Below, in pieces: positions 17,219-27,813 of a DNA stretch of 64,000 nt. Source of the DNA: Actinokineospora enzanensis DSM 44649 (GTDB lineage: Bacteria; Actinomycetota; Actinomycetes; Mycobacteriales; Pseudonocardiaceae); assembly GCF_000374445.1 (NCBI RefSeq), contig NZ_KB894428.1, forward strand, positions 40,971 to 104,970, given 5' to 3'. Below the pieces are notes generated by a model. The model ran no database searches, was not told the DNA's origin, and worked only from the letters and a program-made list of their open reading frames with translations. The position numbers were made by a program, and so were the translations under genes. Every line of letters begins with the position of its first letter. The stretch's first letter is position 1.

Positions 17219-17284
17219 GGTCGCGCACGAACACCCCGCGCCGGGTGTGGGTACGCGTCGGTCTTCACATCCCTCGCTACAGCC

Positions 17285-17431
17285 CTAGCGTTTCAACCGC
17301 CACCCGATCGTGCACTCGCCGTCACGCCGGGGCGGTTCGACCACCCTGGTCCGTTCGACCATCCACATGCACGACCGCGAACTCACCACGGGCCGTGCCA
17401 GGTCGACCACGCAGAGACACGGATCCCGCAC
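17285..17431 (-). CDS. Possible small Cys-containing protein
   Basis: An open frame of 48 residues starting MRDPCLCVVDLARPVV and ending ECTIGWRLKR. The mix of residues looks more protein-like than a random GC-rich frame. There is no clear ribosome-binding site and I recognise no family. It lies between tRNA-Arg and the terminator hairpin, on the same strand as the tRNA. Confidence 0.25.
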   Translation of the reverse strand: MRDPCLCVVDLARPVVSSRSCMWMVERTRVVEPPRRDGECTIGWRLKR

Positions 17432-17517
17432 GCCGCAACGGATCCAGGGTGACAGGCGGTGAAAAGCCCGGCACCCGTGGTGAAACCCACAGGTCCGGGC
17501 GCACTTCTCAGACAGAG

Positions 17518-17590
17518 CGCCCTCGGCAGGACTCGAACCTGCGGCCAAGAGCTTAGAAGGCTCCTGCTCTATCCGCTGAGCTACGAGGGC
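17518..17590 (-). tRNA. tRNA-Arg (anticodon TCT)
   Basis: A complete cloverleaf on the minus strand. The 7-bp acceptor stem is GCCCTCG/CGAGGGC; D-arm, anticodon stem and TTCGAGT T-loop are all present. The anticodon loop CTTCTAA gives anticodon TCT, reading AGA. CCA is not encoded. Confidence 0.95.
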
Positions 17591-17727
17591 TGGTGGAGTG
17601 ACTACTCGACCGGAGTCGCGAAGCTTCCACGGGACTGATCGTTCCAGGCGCCTCTACCGTTTCCGCTCGGGACTGATCGGGTGATGAACACCGCTTTTCG
17701 CGCCCGTTCGGGGGAGCGGTGGTTGCG

Positions 17728-18297
17728 CTAAGCGCGCGGCAGTCTGCGGAGGGCACCCTCGGTCAGGGGTTGCAGCAACCGCAGCAGGGTGCCCTCGGGG
17801 GTGTCGCGTTTGTCCATCGCGACCAGCAGGGATCTGTCGTCCCGCACCGCGACCGACGCGGTGCACGTGCGGTAGCCGTCGGATACCGCGCAGTGCAGCC
17901 AGGTGTCGTAGCCCAGCGTCCGTTCCGCGTGGCCGCCGGGCTGGTCGTGCCGGACCTGGGCGAGCGGCTTGTACAGGGCCACCAGCACATAGTCGCCCGC
18001 GGCACCGCCGCGCAGCGGGTAGCCGCAGGAGTCCGGGAACGTGTCCGCGCGCCTGCCGGGCGTGCCCGCGAGACCGCCCGCCGGGGTCAGGTCGTCGGGG
18101 GTGAGCAGCGCGCACAGGTCCACCCCGGTGAGGGACCGCGGCGCGGTGTCGGTCACGGCCGGTGACGACGCCGGGCCGAAGCCCGCGGCGGGTACCGGGG
18201 CGCCGGACACCCGGGCGCCACAGGCCGCCACCAGCGCGACACCCGCCGCCACCGCGACCGCCCGGCCCAGTACGCCGCTCACCCGACCCGCCCTCAC
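17728..18297 (-). CDS. DUF3558-like lipoprotein
   Basis: About 189 residues. The lipobox LVAAC ends a signal peptide with an Arg-containing N-region, so the mature protein would be lipid-anchored outside the membrane. The body has LTGVDLCALLTPDDL and DSCGYPL, typical of the actinobacterial DUF3558 lipoproteins, and further cysteines (HCAVSDGYRTCTASV) likely forming disulphides. Two GTG starts are possible (18297 and 18282); the longer keeps more positive charge in the signal peptide. Function unknown. It is divergent from the CopD-CtaG gene, whose product is also at the membrane. Confidence 0.7.
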   Translation of the reverse strand: MRAGRVSGVLGRAVAVAAGVALVAACGARVSGAPVPAAGFGPASSPAVTDTAPRSLTGVDLCALLTPDDLTPAGGLAGTPGRRADTFPDSCGYPLRGGAAGDYVLVALYKPLAQVRHDQPGGHAERTLGYDTWLHCAVSDGYRTCTASVAVRDDRSLLVAMDKRDTPEGTLLRLLQPLTEGALRRLPRA

Positions 18298-18407
18298 CCG
18301 ACTCAGGGTAGTGCCTGGTCCACAGTGCCTGGTCCACCCACCGTGCTCGGACCGGGTGTGAACCGGACTGGGAATCATGGCGCCGACGGGCCCGCGAACC
18401 AGGCGAT

Positions 18408-18413
18408 TACGCT
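18408..18413 (+). promoter_or_regulatory. -10 element for a leaderless CopD-CtaG mRNA
   Basis: TACGCT ends 7 nt before GTG 18421 and no ribosome-binding site is present, so the transcript is probably leaderless. Confidence 0.4.
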
Positions 18414-18420
18414 CGACCTC

Positions 18421-20433
18421 GTGGTTCAGGACAGCTCAACCGACACCCGCCGCGCCGGGTCGTCGGGTCTGGCGCCGTTGCTCGTCGTCGGCGGCCTGCT
18501 GGCCGCCCTCATCGGGGCCGCGCTGGTCGCGGCCTCCGGGGGGAAGCGCTACGTCCTGCAGGGCCTGCCGACCCCGGACGCGTTCACCGAGCACGCGCTG
18601 ACCGTGGTCCGGGTGACCACCGAACTGGGGAGCGTCGTCACCGTCGGTTCGCTGCTGTTCGCCGCGTTCCTGGTGCCGCCGCGGGCCACCGGCGTGCTGG
18701 ACGTCAACGGCTACGGCGCCCTGCGCATGGCGGGCTGGGGCGCGGCCGTGTGGTTCGTCGGCGCGCTGGTGTCGGTGCCGTTCACCGCCGCGGACGCGGT
18801 CGGCCAGTCGATCACCACCGTGCTGCGCAGCGACGTGCTGCTCGACCTGGTCGGCACGCTGGAGCAGACGCAGGCGTGGCTGTTCACCGCCGCGCTCGCG
18901 CTGGTCGTGCTGGTCGGCACCCGGTTCGCGCTGACCTGGGGCTGGACCGCGGCGCTGTTCGCGGTGGCGCTGGCCGGGATCGTGCCGGTCGCGGTCACCG
19001 GCCACTCCTCCAGCGGCGGCCAGCACGACGTGGCCACCAACAGCCTGCTGTTCCACCTGGTCGCCGCCGCGCTGTGGATCGGCGGCCTGGTCGCCCTGCT
19101 CGCGCACGGCCGCAGGCGGGTGGCGCACCTGCCCGTCGCGGCGACCCGGTTCTCCCGGATGGCCCTGGTGTGCTGGATCGTCATGGCGGTCTCCGGCGTG
19201 GTCAACGCGTGGGTGCGGCTGCCGCTCGCGGACCTGTTCGGCACCTGGTACGGCGTGCTGGTCCTGATCAAGATCGCGGCCCTGCTGGTGCTCGGCGTGT
19301 TCGGCTACCTCCAGCGCGAACGCGGCGTCCGCGCGATCACCGAGCACGGCACCTGGCGCGCGCTGGTGCGGCTGGCCGCGGTCGAGGTGCTGGTGATGAT
19401 GGCGACCGTGGGCGTGGCCGCCGGGCTGGCCCGCACCCCGCCGCCGCAATCCGCCGACAGCGCGCCCGACCGGGTCGAGCTGGCCCTTGGCTACCCCATG
19501 TCCGAGCCGCCGAACCTGGCCCGGCTGCTCTTCGACTGGCGGTTCGATCTGGTCTTCGGCACCGCCGCGATCGTGCTGGCCGCGGTCTACCTGCGCGGGT
19601 TCCTGCGGCTGCGCGCGCGCGGCGTCGCCTGGCCGGTGGGCAGGCTGGTGTCCTGGCTGGCGGGCTGCTTCGTGGTCCTGTTCGCCACCTCGTCCGGGTT
19701 CGGCCGCTACTCGCCCGCGATGTTCAGCGTGCACATGGAATCGCACATGATGCTGTCCATGCTCGCGCCGGTGTTGCTGGTACTCGGCGCACCCGTCACG
19801 TTGGCGCTGCGGGCACTACCGGCCGCGGGCAAGGACAACCCGCCCGGACCGCGCGAGTGGCTGCTGGCGTTGGTGCACTCACCGGTGTCCCGGTTCCTCA
19901 CGCACCCGATCGTCGCGCTCGTGCTGTTCGTCGGCTCCTTCTACGGTCTCTACCTGACCGGCCTGTTCGACGAGGCCCTCCAACGACACTGGGCGCACCT
20001 GCTGATGAACGCCCACTTCCTGTTGGTGGGCTACATCTTCTACTGGCCCGTCCTCGGCACCGACCCGGCGCCGCGCAAGCTGCCGCACCTGGGCAGGCTC
20101 GGCCTGGTCTTCGCGTCCATGCCGTTCCACGCGTTCTTCGGCGTGATCCTGATGAGCACCCAGACCGTCATCGGCGAACGCTTCTACCAGGGCCTCGGCC
20201 TGCCGTGGAACACCGACCTGCTCGCCGACCAGCGCCTCGGCGGCGGGATCGCCTGGGCCTCCGGGGAGATCCCGCTGCTGGTCGTGCTGATCGCGCTGCT
20301 GGTCCAGTGGTCCCGCGCGGACGACCGGGAGGCCCGCCGCGCCGACCGCCGCGTCGACACCGGCACCGCGGACGACCTCGACGCCTACAACGCCATGCTC
20401 AAACAGCTCGCCGAAGGCCGCGAACACCGCTAG
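18421..20433 (+). CDS. CopD-CtaG fusion: copper-handling / cytochrome c oxidase assembly membrane protein
   Basis: A 670-residue polytopic membrane protein with about 14-16 hydrophobic segments. The N-terminal half (to about residue 360) resembles CopD copper-import proteins, with a HSSSGGQHD loop and LLFHLVAAALWIGGL. The C-terminal half resembles Caa3-type CtaG, with SVHMESHMMLSMLAPVLL, LMNAHFLLVGYIFYWPVLG and MPFHAFFGVILMS, whose His/Met residues could bind copper. It would deliver copper for cytochrome oxidase at the membrane. GTG 18421 is chosen from the leaderless geometry. The stop codon TAG lies within the CTAG of a 20-bp hairpin-repeat remnant. Confidence 0.9.
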   Translation: MVQDSSTDTRRAGSSGLAPLLVVGGLLAALIGAALVAASGGKRYVLQGLPTPDAFTEHALTVVRVTTELGSVVTVGSLLFAAFLVPPRATGVLDVNGYGALRMAGWGAAVWFVGALVSVPFTAADAVGQSITTVLRSDVLLDLVGTLEQTQAWLFTAALALVVLVGTRFALTWGWTAALFAVALAGIVPVAVTGHSSSGGQHDVATNSLLFHLVAAALWIGGLVALLAHGRRRVAHLPVAATRFSRMALVCWIVMAVSGVVNAWVRLPLADLFGTWYGVLVLIKIAALLVLGVFGYLQRERGVRAITEHGTWRALVRLAAVEVLVMMATVGVAAGLARTPPPQSADSAPDRVELALGYPMSEPPNLARLLFDWRFDLVFGTAAIVLAAVYLRGFLRLRARGVAWPVGRLVSWLAGCFVVLFATSSGFGRYSPAMFSVHMESHMMLSMLAPVLLVLGAPVTLALRALPAAGKDNPPGPREWLLALVHSPVSRFLTHPIVALVLFVGSFYGLYLTGLFDEALQRHWAHLLMNAHFLLVGYIFYWPVLGTDPAPRKLPHLGRLGLVFASMPFHAFFGVILMSTQTVIGERFYQGLGLPWNTDLLADQRLGGGIAWASGEIPLLVVLIALLVQWSRADDREARRADRRVDTGTADDLDAYNAMLKQLAEGREHR

Positions 20434-20449
20434 TGGGTCGCACCACTAG
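20430..20449 (+). repeat. 20-bp remnant or minimal form of the CTAG hairpin repeat (copy 3)
   Basis: CTAGTGG followed by GTCGCACCACTAG joins the first 7 and last 13 bases of the 167-bp element with the interior missing. It folds as a 7-bp stem with a GTCGCA loop. It again overlaps the stop codon of the upstream gene on the sense strand. Confidence 0.6.
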
Positions 20450-20478
20450 TTGTCCACAGCCCCGCCAATCCATCCACA
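20450..20478 (+). repeat. Fragment of the DnaA-box-like repeat
   Basis: TTGTCCACA at 20450-20458 and CCATCCACA at 20470-20478 match the right half of the repeat unit at 40970-41054 in both sequence and spacing. The left TGTGGACAA box is missing because the hairpin remnant sits there. A lone CCATCCACA also occurs at 30-38. Confidence 0.55.
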
Positions 20479-20557
20479 GGTCCGTATCGCCGCTCGTCCG
20501 TCGCCCCCCGCCCCGGCCACCCTGGGACGTGCCGACACCGAGCGAACGGAGGACCCG

Positions 20558-20959
20558 ATGAACGAGACGATGGTGACCCTGGCGGGCCGCGTGGTCAGCG
20601 AGATCACCAAGCGCCGCTGCCCGGACGAGCGCGACCTCACCCAGTTCCGCCTCTACGTCAAGGAACGCCGCTACGACCCGGACACCGGCTCCTGGCGGGA
20701 CGGCGACTCGCTGTTCATCGGGGTCCGCTGCTGGGGACGGCTCGGCGAGCACGTCGACACCAGCGTCCGCCGCGGCGACCGGGTGATCGTGTTCGGCAGG
20801 CTCTACCACCGCGAGTACCGGTCCGACGCCGTGCAGCGGATCGACCCCCAGGTCGAGGCCCGCGCCGTCGGCATCGACCTCGGCTACGCCCCGGTGACCG
20901 TCACCCGCACCGCGTGGACGCCCGCCAACGACGAGCCCGAGCAGACGAAGGCGGCGTGA
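20558..20959 (+). CDS. Single-stranded DNA-binding protein paralogue
   Basis: A 133-residue OB-fold protein. It starts MNETMVTLAGRVVSEITKRR, with FRLYVKERRYD, FIGVRCWGRLGEHV and RRGDRVIVFGRLYHREY following the SSB pattern. The C-terminus (DEPEQTKAA) lacks the acidic PF tip of the main SSB, so this is the second, accessory SSB known next to ettA in mycobacteria (Rv2478c position). ATG 20558 follows CGGAGGA. It probably functions in stress or competence-like DNA metabolism rather than as the replication SSB. Confidence 0.85.
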   Translation: MNETMVTLAGRVVSEITKRRCPDERDLTQFRLYVKERRYDPDTGSWRDGDSLFIGVRCWGRLGEHVDTSVRRGDRVIVFGRLYHREYRSDAVQRIDPQVEARAVGIDLGYAPVTVTRTAWTPANDEPEQTKAA

Positions 20960-21186
20960 ACCATGACCACCACCCGCACCCCGCCGACCACGTTTGCCGA
21001 ACAGCCCACCCGGGCACGTCCCGGGCGGCCGATGGCGGGCATCGACCATTGCCAGAGCGGGGTCCGACCGACGATGCTCTCCCTCGACACCGACCCGAAC
21101 GCAGGCCGGGTAACCCGATCGGCGGTACGCGACCCGTCCGCCGAGCCGTCCCCCCGGTCGCGCTCAGCGGCCCCGACCCACCACTC

Positions 21187-21192
21187 TACGAT
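21187..21192 (+). promoter_or_regulatory. -10 element for a leaderless ettA mRNA
   Basis: TACGAT ends 7 nt before the ATG at 21200. The 240 bp between the SSB gene and ettA are open in frame but have no ribosome-binding site and are best read as untranslated. Confidence 0.45.
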
Positions 21193-21199
21193 CGCGACC

Positions 21200-22876
<1,677 letters not shown>

Positions 22877-22886
22877 GCGCGGCGAC

Positions 22887-25800
22887 GTGGCGGCGGCCTG
22901 GAACGAGTTACCGGCGGCGGTGTCGGCCGCGTCCGAGTGCGCGGCACTGCTGGACGCGGCCGAACACCTCCGCCACACCGCACCCGAGCTCACCGAGCGG
23001 TTCGCCGCCCGCGCCCTGGCCCGCACCACCACCGTCCCCGTCCGCTCCGCGAACCCCCGCCCCACCCCGTCGGATTCCCCGGGTCCGGCCGTCGGCACCG
23101 ACTCGACGACCGACCCGGAAAGTCCGACGGGGGACCGGGCCACCCAGCCCACGATCCCGGCGGCCCGGACCGCCGGGAGCATCGACGCCGCCATCGGGAC
23201 CCGGGCACGGGTGCTGCTGAGCACGTCCCTGGTGCGGCTGGGGCGGCACGCCGAGGCGGTGGAGCCGGGGCTGGTCGCGCTGCACGCGGTGACCGGGGGC
23301 GGGCGGGTCGAGTGGGCCGCGACGTTGCGGGTCGCGCTGGCCGCGTGTGCCCGGGTGCTGGGCGAGCCGTTGGCCGGGTGCGAGTTCCTGCGCCCGGTAC
23401 TGCGGCTGCGCGAGGCCGCGCCCGCCATCCGGGCGGCGGCGCTGGCCCAGTTCGTGGCCTGCGCCGTGCACGTGGGCAACCGCGACGACCTGGAGGACGC
23501 GCTCGCCGAGGCCGACCGGCTGTTCGCCGCGGACGAGGCCGCCGGTCCCGACGGGCGACGCGTGCAGCGGGCGCTGCTGTCCGCGCGCACCGCCTCCTAC
23601 CACCGCAGACACGGCGACACCGAGGCGGCGACCGAGGCCGCTCGCGAAGGACTCTCGCTGCTCAACCGCCTCGCCGACCCGCACGCGGAAGGCGGCCTGG
23701 CCCGGCCCCGGCTGGTGCTGGAACTGGTGTGCGCGCTTCTCGACGAGGGCGACCTGGACGAGGCGGCCCGGGTCGCGGCCACGGCCCTGGACGAACCGGT
23801 CCGCGCCACGTCCGCGCTCGCGCTCGGCAGGCTCCGGCTGGCCGTGGCCACCCGCGTGCACCTGCCCTCCGGCCGGTCCGCGCCCGGCCGGGCACTGCTG
23901 GTCGACGTGGTCCGCGTCGCCGAACGCCACGGCCTGGACTCACTGCTCGCCGACGCCTGGACTTTCCTCGCGCACGCCGAGGAGGAGGCCGCCCGCCCCG
24001 GCGACGCCCTGCACGCCCTCCGCTCGGCCCGCGCCGCCGAGTACCGCCACCTGCGCGCCGCCGAGGCGGCCCGCGCCCTGCTCATCGCCGAGGTCGGCGC
24101 CGTCCGCGACCCGGAGAGCGCGGTGTCCCTGCTCCGCGACACCGTCCGCCCAGCGACCCCGCCCGCCCCGGCCGTTCCCCGCCAGACCCGTCCCGCGACC
24201 GCCACCTTCGCCGCGGTCCTCGTCCGGGTCACCCCCCAGGGCCTGGCCGAACCCGTCGAGCCTGCCGAACCCCCGCTCCCGGTGGGCGGCGAGGTCTCGC
24301 TCAACGCCCTGGCCATCCACGTCCGCGACCTGGCCCCCCAGGACGCCGAGCTCCTCCGCTCCGACCGCGGCGAGTTCGCCGTCCTGCTGCCCGCCACCGA
24401 CCGCCCCACCGCCGAGGCCCTGGCCACCGCCATCCGCGACACCGCCACCGAGGCCCAGTGGCTGATCGACGACAACGGCCACGAACTCACCCTCGCCACC
24501 GGCGTCGCCGTCACCCCCACCACCCCCGACGGCAACCCCCGCGACGGCGTCGAACCCCTGCTCCTGGCCGCCCGCAAGGCCATGCGGGTACCGGAGGTCA
24601 TCAGCCCGGCCCCCGCCGTACTCCGCCGCACCGACCGCTTCCACCGAGCCCCCACCACGGCCAAGACGGTCCCGGTCGGCCAGGACACCATCCCGTCGCA
24701 CGCCGCGACACCCGGCGCGGAAACCCGAGCCCCCCGCGAGTCGGCCCCGGCAGGCACCAGGGCAGCCACGGAACCCAGCCCGCCAGCGGCGAACCCCGTG
24801 CCTGAAACGCCCACGCCGGAACCAGTCGCACCTGAACAGGCGACCGCCGGACAGCACTCGCCCAGCCCATCGACCGATCCCGTGGCGCCCCCCGCGACAG
24901 GCGCAGGCCCGTCACCAGCACACAGCGCACCGGTCGCTTCCACGACCCCGGCCGATGCGACGGGTGACAGCCCTGCCGCCTCGCCTGACGTTCCGGCGGT
25001 GTCGCACGCCGCTCCCACATCGTCCGGTCCCGCAGGCACATCGGACCCGGCGACCGATGACAGTCCCGTCGCCGCTTCAGGTGTTCCGGGGTTGTTCCCG
25101 GCGCTGTCCGCCGGTCTCGTGGACCCCTCCGACGCGGATGGCGGTCCAGCCCCCACCCCTGATGTCCCGTCGTCGCCATCCGGTGGGTCGAGGACCAGTT
25201 CCACCGGTGCGGCGGGCAGTGCCGGTTCCGTTGCCGCGTCAGGTGTTTCGCCGTACTCGGCGCCCGGATCGCCTGCTTCCGCCGCTGTGACCGGGGACGC
25301 GGGCTCCGCCACCGCAGGCGTACCGCCGTCGCACACCGCGCCCGGGGCAGTCGCACGCTCGGCACCCCCGGGCTCGGCAGGCGTGGCGAGCGACCATGCC
25401 GTGCCCCCCGGCGAGTCGGCGCTACCGCACCCGCCTGCGGACCCACCGGTCGCCACCGGCCCCGGTGCGCCGCACGCCGCGCAGGCCGAGTCCCTCGCCC
25501 CGGGAGTCCCGGCGGCACGGGACTCCACCGAGCGTCGGGCCGACGCGGCGACGGGTTCCGACGCGTTGTCCGCCTCCTCGCGTTTCGGGCACGCGGCGGA
25601 AACCCTGCCCAGCCAGGAGTCCGCCACCCCCCGCCACGGCGGCGGCGCCGGTTCCATCCCGGCCCGGCACCTGTCCGGCGGTCTGCGGCGCCGTCGCGCG
25701 GCCGACGAGGAGCCCGCCGCCGAGCCGATACCCGTGTCCCCGCGGGCCGGGGCCATCGAGTCGGTGCTCAACGCCGACGAGGTCGACGAGCCCACCCCCG

Positions 25801-27539
25801 GCCGCCGCGCCGCCCGCCGCGCCCAGGACCCCGAGACGTCCACTGTGGACACCGAGGCCGCCGCCCAGTCGGTGCTCAGCCGGTTCGGCGTCACCGCCGA
25901 GGGCGGCGGCAGGCGCCGGGCCCCCGACGACGACGGCTACCCGGTCGACGACCCGGTACCCGAGCCCGACCCGTACGACCTGGGTTCCGTGTCGCTTCCC
26001 GCCCCGCCGATGTTCCCCGCCTCCATGGCCCCCCCGAACACCCCGTGGGACGACACGGAACCCACCATCCCCATCCCCGGCGCCCGCCGCGCCGACTCCG
26101 GTGTCCTGCACACCTCCGGCTCTCTCGACGCCCCCCGCCTGGGCGCCCCCGCCGACGAACCCGAACCGACCCCCCCACTTGGTTCCCCCCTCCCCGAACC
26201 CGCCACCGCGTTCGCCCCCGGACTCCCGGCCGCCGACCCGGGCCCCGCACCCACCCCGAAGCCCGTTCTCGACAACCCGGACCCAGCGCCCGGCACCCAC
26301 GGACTCACCGGCCGCACACCCACCGCCCCGAGCTCGTTCCTCAGCGCGCCCACCGCCCACGGGCCCACGGATCCGGAACCCGCTCCGGCGACGGGTACCC
26401 ATGGGATCTCGGCAGCGAAGTCCTCCTACGGCGCCCAGGGCCCCGTGCCCGGCCTTCATGGATCGGTGGCGCCCGTTCCGGGTCCACCGCGCGGTGAGGC
26501 GGGGCCCGTTCCCGGTACTCAGGGCCTCCCGACCGATGACTCGGGATTCGTGCCCGTCGCCCCCGGTTCCGCGCCCGGTGACCCGGGACAGTCGGGCACC
26601 CACCGACCCGTGGCAGGCATGCCCGGCGACCCGGGACCCATGGCGGCTGCCGGACCGACCCTCGACGATCCAGCACGTGCGACCGCGAGCAGGCCTGCCG
26701 GGTCGGGTCCGGCGCCGCGTACCCCGGGCGCCGATCTCGAACCGTTGTTCGCCGCCGGGTTCACCAGGGTCGACCCGCCCGCCACGGCGTCCACGCCGAT
26801 CGTGCCCCCGGAACCGCGAGCGCCCGAGGCGATCCCGCGCACCCCCGAGGGCGACGTGCCCCCACAGGTCAGCGACGCCGACCGGCGGGCCATCGACTTC
26901 GCCGCCCGGCTGCGCGGCCTGCCCAGGTCCGCCGCGTTCGCACAGCGCGAGCCCGAGCCCGAACCGGACCCCGAGCAGGCGAGCGCGACCGACCCCGACG
27001 ACGACCGCCCCGCGCTGCCCACGCGCAAGCGGCGCACGCCAGGGAGCAGGCGGGAGCGGACCGATCCCAGCGGTCTCGCCGACCTGCTCGCCGAGGCGCT
27101 GGTCGCCTTCCAAGCCACCCAAGCAACTCAAGCCACCCAGGCCGAGCAAGCCGAGCAGCCCACGCCGACCGCGCCCGCCGACCCAGGCCTCGACGTGCCC
27201 CGCTGGTCCGACGGCTGGGCCGACCTCCCGTTGTTCGGCGCCGAGCCCGACCGCCTGCCCGAGCCGTCCCGCCCCGTCGGCACCCAGGTAGACAACTCCG
27301 GCGAGCTGCGCCGCCCCGAGCCCGCCCGCTGGCCCCCGCCCGCCGACGCCCGCCCGCCCGCGGCCGCCGCCGAGCCCGACCGCCGACGCTCCTGGGCCAC
27401 CGACGCGCGCGCCGCCGAACCGGCCGAACGTGCCGAGCCGCGCCGCACCGATCTCTCCGGCCTCCCCACCCCGCCCTCGGGCATCCGGGGCAGGCACCGC
27501 TCCTCCGAATGGGCGCCCGCCGACCTCGACAGCGGCTGA
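22887..27539 (+). CDS. Large TPR protein with degenerate GGDEF-like domain and very long disordered tail
   Basis: 1550 residues. Residues about 10-60 and 110-420 form helical TPR-like repeats (for example VRLGRHAEAVEPGLVALHAV, LLDEGDLDEAARVAATALDE). Residues about 440-590 resemble a diguanylate cyclase fold: the position of GGDEF reads RSDRGEFAVLLPATD, and LTLATGVAV matches the end of such domains, but the active-site GG(D/E)EF is lost. Beyond about 600 there are some 900 residues of Pro/Ala/Ser/Thr/Asp-rich low complexity with short recurring PGxxG-type phrases and basic patches (RRRRAADEE, ARRAQDPE). There is no signal peptide or membrane segment. GTG 22887 is 10 nt after ettA, so the two are co-transcribed. 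It is probably a cytoplasmic scaffold or c-di-GMP receptor; function unknown. Confidence 0.75.
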   Translation: MAAAWNELPAAVSAASECAALLDAAEHLRHTAPELTERFAARALARTTTVPVRSANPRPTPSDSPGPAVGTDSTTDPESPTGDRATQPTIPAARTAGSIDAAIGTRARVLLSTSLVRLGRHAEAVEPGLVALHAVTGGGRVEWAATLRVALAACARVLGEPLAGCEFLRPVLRLREAAPAIRAAALAQFVACAVHVGNRDDLEDALAEADRLFAADEAAGPDGRRVQRALLSARTASYHRRHGDTEAATEAAREGLSLLNRLADPHAEGGLARPRLVLELVCALLDEGDLDEAARVAATALDEPVRATSALALGRLRLAVATRVHLPSGRSAPGRALLVDVVRVAERHGLDSLLADAWTFLAHAEEEAARPGDALHALRSARAAEYRHLRAAEAARALLIAEVGAVRDPESAVSLLRDTVRPATPPAPAVPRQTRPATATFAAVLVRVTPQGLAEPVEPAEPPLPVGGEVSLNALAIHVRDLAPQDAELLRSDRGEFAVLLPATDRPTAEALATAIRDTATEAQWLIDDNGHELTLATGVAVTPTTPDGNPRDGVEPLLLAARKAMRVPEVISPAPAVLRRTDRFHRAPTTAKTVPVGQDTIPSHAATPGAETRAPRESAPAGTRAATEPSPPAANPVPETPTPEPVAPEQATAGQHSPSPSTDPVAPPATGAGPSPAHSAPVASTTPADATGDSPAASPDVPAVSHAAPTSSGPAGTSDPATDDSPVAASGVPGLFPALSAGLVDPSDADGGPAPTPDVPSSPSGGSRTSSTGAAGSAGSVAASGVSPYSAPGSPASAAVTGDAGSATAGVPPSHTAPGAVARSAPPGSAGVASDHAVPPGESALPHPPADPPVATGPGAPHAAQAESLAPGVPAARDSTERRADAATGSDALSASSRFGHAAETLPSQESATPRHGGGAGSIPARHLSGGLRRRRAADEEPAAEPIPVSPRAGAIESVLNADEVDEPTPGRRAARRAQDPETSTVDTEAAAQSVLSRFGVTAEGGGRRRAPDDDGYPVDDPVPEPDPYDLGSVSLPAPPMFPASMAPPNTPWDDTEPTIPIPGARRADSGVLHTSGSLDAPRLGAPADEPEPTPPLGSPLPEPATAFAPGLPAADPGPAPTPKPVLDNPDPAPGTHGLTGRTPTAPSSFLSAPTAHGPTDPEPAPATGTHGISAAKSSYGAQGPVPGLHGSVAPVPGPPRGEAGPVPGTQGLPTDDSGFVPVAPGSAPGDPGQSGTHRPVAGMPGDPGPMAAAGPTLDDPARATASRPAGSGPAPRTPGADLEPLFAAGFTRVDPPATASTPIVPPEPRAPEAIPRTPEGDVPPQVSDADRRAIDFAARLRGLPRSAAFAQREPEPEPDPEQASATDPDDDRPALPTRKRRTPGSRRERTDPSGLADLLAEALVAFQATQATQATQAEQAEQPTPTAPADPGLDVPRWSDGWADLPLFGAEPDRLPEPSRPVGTQVDNSGELRRPEPARWPPPADARPPAAAAEPDRRRSWATDARAAEPAERAEPRRTDLSGLPTPPSGIRGRHRSSEWAPADLDSG

Positions 27540-27813
27540 TCCGGACGCACCCGGAACCACGGTCAGCCCCGCTCGGCCCGGGCGGGTCCCCGCCCGGAGG
27601 ATCCCTTGCGCCCGGCGGGCACGGGCGGGAATGCGGCATCGCGCTACAGCCAGGTGACGCCGTCCCCACCTGCGGCCGAACATGCCGTTCCGACCTCGCA
27701 AAACGCCATGTGGGAGATGATCCCGAGATGCGGGGCCCGGCCGGGGCGGCACTAATGTGGGGGGCGTATGCGGCACAGCGGCGTGCCGCCAAAGCGTGGA
27801 GTCAGGGAACACA

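Noticed and set aside
20963-21199. N-terminal extension of EttA
   Set aside because: The frame is open, but the added 79 residues are low complexity, have no family similarity, and a leaderless promoter sits directly before the usual EttA start.
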